NCBI GenBank assembly: GCA_947500525.1
Contig: CANMSH010000006.1
Span: 1 to 64,000 of the forward strand
Origin: an uncultured Flavobacteriaceae bacterium
GTDB lineage: Bacteria > Bacteroidota > Bacteroidia > Flavobacteriales > Flavobacteriaceae
Direction of reading: 5' to 3'
DNA: 64,000 nucleotides
Each line of letters starts with the position of its first letter. The stretch's first letter is position 1. Below the pieces are notes generated by a model that worked only from the letters and a program-made list of their open reading frames with translations, was not told the DNA's origin and did no database searches. Of the stretch, positions 58,677 through 64,000 are shown piece by piece. Both the position numbers and the translations under genes were made by a program.

Positions 58677-59986
58677 TTATTAAAAGTAGAAATTTGCTTA
58701 AATATTTCGACGTACAATTTTTTCCAGCGAATCCACTTTCCACGATCACTGAGTGTTTCGTTATGAAATAATGTAATAAAAGTACCATTAACTTCTTGTA
58801 CTTCACGAGCCAATTTCAATAGAACTTCATAGGACCGCTTATAAGATAGCCCTAAATAGTCTTTTAAAGTAACATCCATCACTGCAAACGGAAATATTTT
58901 TAAAGGCGTTTGTATTTCATAATCTAAATCGTAAAAGTAAAATGGAGTGCAAGTACTAGCTCTAAAACCGTAATGTTGGGCATATCCCATGGTATAATCT
59001 TCACTTATCTCTAATCCAATTAAATTTTGATATGTCTCTGGCATAGCCAATCTTAGGTAATGCTGTCGAGATAATTGAACTGGAATATTTGTAATCTCCT
59101 CCAACCTCTTCTTTTCTTTCTTTAATTTCAGATCATTCTTCATGGTAAAATAAGAAGGGTGCAATCCTACTCTACAATAATCGGCAGTCGATTTGATAAG
59201 TGATCGATATTTCGAATTTCGAGACGATGTATTCTTGTCGAACGTGGTATATTCACTAACTAAAAAGAAGAATATTGTTTTGATCGAATATTTGTTTTGT
59301 AAAGATATGAGTTTGTCAAAAGTGTCAAATGGATCTTGTCTAAATCCGAGAATAACCATCATCCTCAGCCAAACATCTTTAATTGACAATCTAAAAATGT
59401 CTTTCGCAAAGCCTCCTATTGTTCGTACTACGCCTTTATGCTTATAACAATAGGCAATATCTACATCGATCGTTGAAATATATTCAAATGTTCTTTCCTC
59501 AAAATGAAAGCTCTCAAACTTCTCTTGTAATAAACCTCTAAACTTGTACGCCCAAACATCTATTAAAGGCTTTTCTAAAAATTTATGCTTAAAAGCCAAA
59601 CTTTCTTCCGCCGAGAATCTACCAAATTTATCCTTTAAATGCGGTAGATATTCTTCATACCGACTTAATAAATAAAAGCTTGCAGCAAAAATATCAAAAG
59701 GAATACTGGCATTTTGTTTATTTTGAAAAAAACAGGGTACACCTTGCCAATCTCCAATTTTAATCTCTATATCGTTAATTCCCTGTTCGAATAACAAATC
59801 TTCACTCTTCACAAAGAATTCATTCCCCAGAGGTTGTTTCGCATAGGTTAATTTCAATCCATTATGAGCAATGAACTTTTCAACCTTAGAAGTAAATTCA
59901 ACCTGTACCTGTAATATTCTGGTGAAAATATGTTTGAAGGTATACGTTAATCTTGGTGTGACTTTTTGTGTATAAACTAGTAGCAT
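58673..59986 (-). CDS. Polysaccharide deacetylase-family protein
   Basis: 437 residues. The NodB-like catalytic part begins near residue 170 with STIDVDIAY (Asp174, Asp176). Further conserved pieces are FFFLVSEYTTFD near 260, RVGLHPSYFT near 290 and TLFHNETLSDRG near 410, which fit the metal ligands and base of the family. The N-terminal part (about 1-165) is a separate domain often found before the NodB domain in this group. It probably removes acetyl groups from a glycan. No signal peptide, so it may act in the cytoplasm. One-base stop/start overlap with radC. Confidence 0.85.
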   Translation of the reverse strand: MLLVYTQKVTPRLTYTFKHIFTRILQVQVEFTSKVEKFIAHNGLKLTYAKQPLGNEFFVKSEDLLFEQGINDIEIKIGDWQGVPCFFQNKQNASIPFDIFAASFYLLSRYEEYLPHLKDKFGRFSAEESLAFKHKFLEKPLIDVWAYKFRGLLQEKFESFHFEERTFEYISTIDVDIAYCYKHKGVVRTIGGFAKDIFRLSIKDVWLRMMVILGFRQDPFDTFDKLISLQNKYSIKTIFFFLVSEYTTFDKNTSSRNSKYRSLIKSTADYCRVGLHPSYFTMKNDLKLKKEKKRLEEITNIPVQLSRQHYLRLAMPETYQNLIGLEISEDYTMGYAQHYGFRASTCTPFYFYDLDYEIQTPLKIFPFAVMDVTLKDYLGLSYKRSYEVLLKLAREVQEVNGTFITLFHNETLSDRGKWIRWKKLYVEIFKQISTFNK

Positions 59987-60675
59987 TATAATAAATTACT
60001 ATCTGCAAAGCTAAAGTAACCTTTTTCAGTAATAATTAAATGATCTAGCACTTTAATATCTAAGGTTTCACCTCCAAGTTGAACTTTTGCAGTGAGTTTT
60101 TTGTCGGCTGCGCTCGGGTTCAAATTGCCTGATGGATGGTTATGACATAATATAATACCAGTGGCTAACAATTCTAATGCCTTATTAAAAATAAGTCTTG
60201 TATCTACTATTGTTCCTGTTAAACCTCCTTTACTTAATTGCTTTCTGTAGATTATCTTATTCATATTGTTCAGGTAGATTACCCAAAACTCTTCGTGATC
60301 TAAGGTTCCTATTACAGGCTGCATAATTTCAAATACCAATTTACTACTCGTAATTTTATCTACTTTTAATGCCTCTTCTAATCTACAACGTTTGGCCAGT
60401 TCTAACGCTGTAATAATGGAAATTGCTTTAGCTTTACCAATTCCGTTGAATTGCATTAAATTTTCAACAGATAATTTACTAAATGCGTTTAGGTTATTAT
60501 CTGCAAATGCCAACATCTTTTTTGCCAATCCCACTGCACTCTCTTCTCTATTTCCTGAACCTATCAAAATAGCAATCAGTTCTGCATCCGAAAGAGAAGC
60601 GCTGCCTTTGGTAAGCATTTTCTCTCTCGGTCTATCATCTTCATTCCACTGTTTGATAGAAAAAGGTTTTGACAT
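59986..60675 (-). CDS. radC: RadC-family JAMM protein
   Basis: 229 residues. A helix-hairpin-helix-like N-terminus (NLMQFNGIGKAKAISIITAL near 68-88) is followed by the JAMM metalloprotease-like domain with the zinc motif CHNHPSGNLNPSAADKKLT near 178-196. Its real function is unsettled: the historical DNA-repair role has been disputed. Here it is transcribed with a polysaccharide deacetylase, with overlapping stop and start codons, which probably only reflects gene order. Confidence 0.95.
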   Translation of the reverse strand: MSKPFSIKQWNEDDRPREKMLTKGSASLSDAELIAILIGSGNREESAVGLAKKMLAFADNNLNAFSKLSVENLMQFNGIGKAKAISIITALELAKRCRLEEALKVDKITSSKLVFEIMQPVIGTLDHEEFWVIYLNNMNKIIYRKQLSKGGLTGTIVDTRLIFNKALELLATGIILCHNHPSGNLNPSAADKKLTAKVQLGGETLDIKVLDHLIITEKGYFSFADSNLL

Positions 60676-60725
60676 CGGTATGATGAATTAAAATTATCAT
60701 TTAAAGATATAAAAGAAAAAAGTAA

Positions 60726-60733
60726 TACTTTTG
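60726..60733 (+). promoter_or_regulatory. Candidate -7 box of trkA
   Basis: TACTTTTG matches TAnnTTTG and lies 29 bases before the trkA ATG at 60763. No -33 TTG at normal spacing. Confidence 0.45.
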
Positions 60734-60762
60734 CTGTTCCTTATTTCATTAAAAATAAACAC

Positions 60763-62112
60763 ATGAAAATAGTAATTGCTGGTGCTGGTGAAGTTGGTTT
60801 TCACTTAGCTAAATTACTTTCGTACGAATCACATGATATAACACTTATTGATCTTGATTCAGAACGTTTGGCTTATGCCGATAATAAAACAGACATCCGT
60901 GTAATGAAAGGGAATGCAACGTCTATTTCTGTTTTAAAAGATGCCAATGTAAAAATGACCGATTTAGTCATTGCAGTTACCTCCAACGAAACCATAAATA
61001 TTACCATTAGTGTACTGGCAAAAAGACTTGGTGCAAAACGCACCATTGCCCGAATAAATAATTCTGAATTTATTGATAACAAAGAGGAAATTAACTTTTC
61101 TGAATTTGGAATTGATGAACTCATCTCAACAGAAGAATTAGCTACAAATGAAATAAAAATGATGCTCAACCAAGCAGCCTTTAATCATATTCATGAATAT
61201 GATGAAGGAGAATTAAGTATGTTTGGAATTATGTTATCTAAATCGGCTCCTTTTGTTGGCATGTCGGTAAAGGAAGCTGCACTTACTTTTCCTGAAATTC
61301 ATTTCATGCCAATTGCTATTCAATGTGAACATTCTGACGAGATAAAAATTCCTCGCGGTGATAGCGTTTTTAAGAGTGGTGACTTAGCCTATTTTATTAC
61401 CTTGAAAGAAGGTGTTACAGAGTTATACAAACTAACTGGTAAAACGAAAGAATATGTGCACAATGTGATGATTCTAGGAGGAAGTAACATAGGTAAAAGA
61501 ACTGCCAAAGAATTATGCCATAAAAAATTAAATGTTAAAATAGTAGAAATTAACAAAGACAAAGCTGTAGAATTGGCAGATGAGTTACCACATGCTCTAG
61601 TTGTTTATGGAGACGGTAGAGATTTAGAGTTACTTAAGGAAGAAAACATTGAAGATATGGATGTTTTTATTGCTGCTACCGAAAGTTCAGAGACAAATAT
61701 TATGGCTTGTTTAATTGCAAAATCAAACAATGTAAAAAAGACGATTGCCTTGGCAGAAAATGTTGATTATTCTAAACTTTCACATTCAATAGGCATTGAT
61801 ACCATTATCAACAAAAAATTATTAGCAGCAAATAGTATTTTTCGACATATTCGAAAAGGTGATGTATTAGAAATTGCAACATTAAATAATTTGGATGCCG
61901 AATTACTTGAATTTCAAGTTCGCGAAAATTCAAAAATTACCCATAAGATTATTAGAGAGCTAAATTTTCCAAGAGAAGCAACCATTGGAGGCGTAATTAG
62001 AGACGGTAAAGGTTATATCGCTTTAGGAGATTTTAAAATACAGGCCAATGATAAAGTCGTTGTAAGTTGTTTAGCCGATGCAGTACCTAAAGTTGAGAAA
62101 TTTTTTGACTAA
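60763..62112 (+). CDS. trkA: Trk potassium-uptake regulatory subunit
   Basis: 449-residue cytoplasmic NAD(H)-binding protein that gates TrkH. It has two RCK repeats, each a Rossmann RCK_N plus a RCK_C domain: the first with GAGEVGFHLAK at 6-16, the second with MILGGSNIGKRTAKEL near 235. Residues ADELPHALVVYGDGRDLELL complete the second dinucleotide site. It is cotranscribed with trkH, 13 bases downstream. Confidence 0.96.
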   Translation: MKIVIAGAGEVGFHLAKLLSYESHDITLIDLDSERLAYADNKTDIRVMKGNATSISVLKDANVKMTDLVIAVTSNETINITISVLAKRLGAKRTIARINNSEFIDNKEEINFSEFGIDELISTEELATNEIKMMLNQAAFNHIHEYDEGELSMFGIMLSKSAPFVGMSVKEAALTFPEIHFMPIAIQCEHSDEIKIPRGDSVFKSGDLAYFITLKEGVTELYKLTGKTKEYVHNVMILGGSNIGKRTAKELCHKKLNVKIVEINKDKAVELADELPHALVVYGDGRDLELLKEENIEDMDVFIAATESSETNIMACLIAKSNNVKKTIALAENVDYSKLSHSIGIDTIINKKLLAANSIFRHIRKGDVLEIATLNNLDAELLEFQVRENSKITHKIIRELNFPREATIGGVIRDGKGYIALGDFKIQANDKVVVSCLADAVPKVEKFFD

Positions 62113-62125
62113 GGATTTCAATTAG

Positions 62126-63637
62126 ATGAAAAAACTAAACGTAAAAATCATTTTTCAAATGATGGGCTTTTTGCTCATTTTTAATGGTGCTTTTATGTTT
62201 ATATCTGCGGCTATAAGTCTTTTTTACAAAGAAGATGCTGCTCAAGGTATTTTTTTCGCAGGTTTGGCCACCGTACTTGTAGGATTGTTATGCAGGTTTA
62301 CAACTAGAGGTTTTAATAAAGTAGTAAAGAAAAGAGAAGGTTATATTGTTGTTACATTGGGGTGGGTTTTAATGTCTTTATCCGGAACGCTTCCATATCT
62401 TTTTACGGAGTCAATTACCACGTTTACTAATGCTTTTTTTGAGACAATATCAGGTTATACGACCACCGGAGCGTCCATCTTAAATGATATAGAACGAATG
62501 CCTAAGGGTATTTTGTTTTGGAGAAGTACCACACACTGGATTGGTGGTATGGGAATTATTGTGCTTACCATTGCAGTCTTACCTTTATTGGGTATCGGAG
62601 GAATGCAACTTTTCGCCGCTGAAGCTCCTGGACCCTCGGCAGATAAATTGCATCCAAGAATTACGGATACCGCGAAAAGATTATGGTATATTTATTTCGG
62701 ACTTACCATAACAGAAGCGCTACTTTTAAAACTTGCCGGAATGAGCATGTTCGATGCCACGAACCATGCTATGAGCACCTTATCTACTGGAGGGTTTTCA
62801 ACGAAAAATGCGAGTGTTGCTCATTGGAATGATACGCCCATTATACAGTATATAATCACTTTTTTCATGTTTCTCGCGGGCGTTAATTTCGTATTAAGCT
62901 ATTTCGCTTTTAAAGGAAAGTTTAAAAAAATTATTAACGATGAAGAATTTGTCACTTACTTCTTTAATATTATTGGTCTTGTCATCATAGTCTCATTAGT
63001 TGTGTATTTTAACACAGATATTTCAAAAACTCCAACGGATACTCAATTAATAGCCCATCCTATGGTAAATGGTGAATTAGAAAGTGCTTTTAGGCATGGT
63101 TTATTTCAGGTTGTAGCAATTATTACCACTACTGGTTTCGTAACTGCTGACTTTACCTTGTGGACTCCTTTTTTAACTATATTGTTTTTTGTCTTAATGT
63201 TTTTTGGTGCCTCTGCTGGTTCAACGGCAGGCGGTGTGAAATTTGTACGACACATCATTATGATAAAAAACGGTTATTTAGAATTTAAAAGATCGCTTCA
63301 CCCTAATGCTATCATCCCAGTTCGATTCAATAAAAAGTCTATTTCTCAAGATATCGTTTTTAATATTATGGCCTTTGTGGTCTTATATTTAATTGTTTTT
63401 GCCGTTGGGGCATTAGGCTTTGGTTTATTAGGTCTAGATTATGTATCTGCAGTAGGAGCAGCTGCCTCTTCTTTGGGTAATGTTGGTCCGGCTTTTGGAA
63501 CGTTAAGCCCGGTACATAATTATGATGTATTACCAGTTATGGGCAAATGGTGGTCGGCATTTTTAATGCTCTTAGGTAGATTAGAGTTATTTACAGTACT
63601 TATTTTGTTCACACCTTACTTTTGGAAAAACAATTAG
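62126..63637 (+). CDS. trkH: Trk/Ktr potassium channel subunit
   Basis: 503-residue inner-membrane potassium transporter of the SKT superfamily with four M1-P-M2 repeats. The selectivity-filter loops are recognisable: YTTTGASIL near 112, LSTGGFSTKN near 218, TTTGFVTAD near 338 and SLGNVGPAFG near 452, each with its conserved glycine. The M2 gate loop ASAGSTAGGVKFVRHII is present. It pairs with TrkA to import potassium. The following gene begins two bases after its stop. Confidence 0.96.
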   Translation: MKKLNVKIIFQMMGFLLIFNGAFMFISAAISLFYKEDAAQGIFFAGLATVLVGLLCRFTTRGFNKVVKKREGYIVVTLGWVLMSLSGTLPYLFTESITTFTNAFFETISGYTTTGASILNDIERMPKGILFWRSTTHWIGGMGIIVLTIAVLPLLGIGGMQLFAAEAPGPSADKLHPRITDTAKRLWYIYFGLTITEALLLKLAGMSMFDATNHAMSTLSTGGFSTKNASVAHWNDTPIIQYIITFFMFLAGVNFVLSYFAFKGKFKKIINDEEFVTYFFNIIGLVIIVSLVVYFNTDISKTPTDTQLIAHPMVNGELESAFRHGLFQVVAIITTTGFVTADFTLWTPFLTILFFVLMFFGASAGSTAGGVKFVRHIIMIKNGYLEFKRSLHPNAIIPVRFNKKSISQDIVFNIMAFVVLYLIVFAVGALGFGLLGLDYVSAVGAAASSLGNVGPAFGTLSPVHNYDVLPVMGKWWSAFLMLLGRLELFTVLILFTPYFWKNN

Positions 63638-63638
63638 A

Positions 63639-64000
63639 TTGAAAATTAAAGATCAGTTATATAATACGCTCATTTTCGATACATATCCTAAGCGCATTAT
63701 TTCGTTGGTTCCAAGTCAAACAGAATTATTAGTAGATCTAGGTCTAGAAGAGCAAATTCTTGGAATTACTAAGTTTTGCGTTCATCCGAAACATTTAAAA
63801 AGTAAAAAGACTATTGTTGGGGGAACGAAGCAGGTAAATTATCAAAAAATCGAAGCCCTACAACCTGATATTATTATTTGCAACAAGGAAGAGAATACTA
63901 AAGAAATTGTAGAAACATTACAAAAATTGGCCCCAACATATGTTTCTGACATATATACCATTTCTGATGTTGAACGGTTATTTGAGGATTTTGGGTTACT
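63639..64000 (+). CDS. Metal/cobalamin receptor-like binding protein (partial)
   Basis: The 5' part, about 120 residues, of a helical-backbone metal receptor (BtuF/FepB-like class III binding protein); it continues beyond the right edge. The frame begins TTG-AAA-ATT at 63639, one base after the trkH stop, and reads KIKDQLYNTLIFDTYPKRII, SLVPSQTELLVDLGLEEQIL and VGGTKQVNYQKIEALQPDII. There is no signal peptide, which is usual for the Bacteroidota form of this protein. It may bind cobalamin or a related cofactor, but the ligand is not shown. The start codon is inferred from context and could be another. Confidence 0.8.
   Translation, partial: MKIKDQLYNTLIFDTYPKRIISLVPSQTELLVDLGLEEQILGITKFCVHPKHLKSKKTIVGGTKQVNYQKIEALQPDIIICNKEENTKEIVETLQKLAPTYVSDIYTISDVERLFEDFGL

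Noticed and set aside
57789..60675. Phage-defence or mobile island from radC plus an acyltransferase.
   Set aside because: No integrase, repeats, phage genes or change in base composition; the neighbours are glycan and housekeeping genes.

Overview
The window comes from the chromosome of a low-GC member of the Bacteroidota, almost certainly a Flavobacteriaceae. Four things point there: (1) SusC/SusD outer-membrane uptake pairs; (2) type A C-terminal sorting domains of the type IX secretion system (T9SS) on two secreted proteins; (3) promoters of the Bacteroidota form TTG-N19/20-TAnnTTTG with almost no Shine-Dalgarno sequences; (4) signal peptides ending in FAQ or YGQ. The genus cannot be fixed from the sequence alone. 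No rRNA, complete tRNA, CRISPR array, insertion sequence or prophage was found.

Layout. Positions 1-1.9 kb hold a secreted GH5 glycanase whose T9SS sorting tail is in another frame, and a leftward promoter at the left edge. Positions 2.1-5.4 kb are the rightward thrS-infC-rpmI-rplT operon, with infC apparently starting at a rare ATA codon, closed by a clear terminator. Positions 5.4-13.7 kb are a leftward catabolic series: a pentein-fold amidinohydrolase, a TPR lipoprotein, a secreted M20 peptidase, CtlX-type citrulline hydrolase, both subunits of xanthine dehydrogenase and a small membrane protein. Positions 13.7-18.5 kb carry gltA, eno, carA and an unknown secreted protein, three of them with their own terminators. 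Positions 18.5-35.7 kb are the full str-S10-spc-alpha series: 32 translation, secretion and transcription genes from rpsL to rplQ, read leftward from one very good promoter. It includes a small rpmJ at 21638-21754 and an attenuator-like hairpin between rpsJ and rplC.

From 35.8 kb the genes mostly read rightward. An Omp85-family outer-membrane protein is followed by two SusC/SusD loci (37.6-43.4 kb and 45.5-50.9 kb), each with a third surface lipoprotein, and separated by a T9SS-secreted arylsulfotransferase. The two susC genes share an almost identical promoter, leader and signal-peptide block. Then come rlmB, a rhomboid protease, rarA, a secreted protein of unknown role, a YjjG-like nucleotidase, a small surface-glycan set (GT4 glycosyltransferase and flippase facing a FemAB-like acyltransferase, polysaccharide deacetylase and radC), the potassium-uptake pair trkA-trkH and the start of a metal or cobalamin receptor gene that runs off the right edge.

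Most of the window is ordinary core genome. The parts that merit a second look are the attenuator-like element inside the ribosomal series, the ATA start of infC, the frameshift in the GH5 gene, the duplicated susC 5' block, the operon joining guanidino-group hydrolases to xanthine dehydrogenase, and several genes with very short or absent leaders. I did not find a clearly new multi-gene system.
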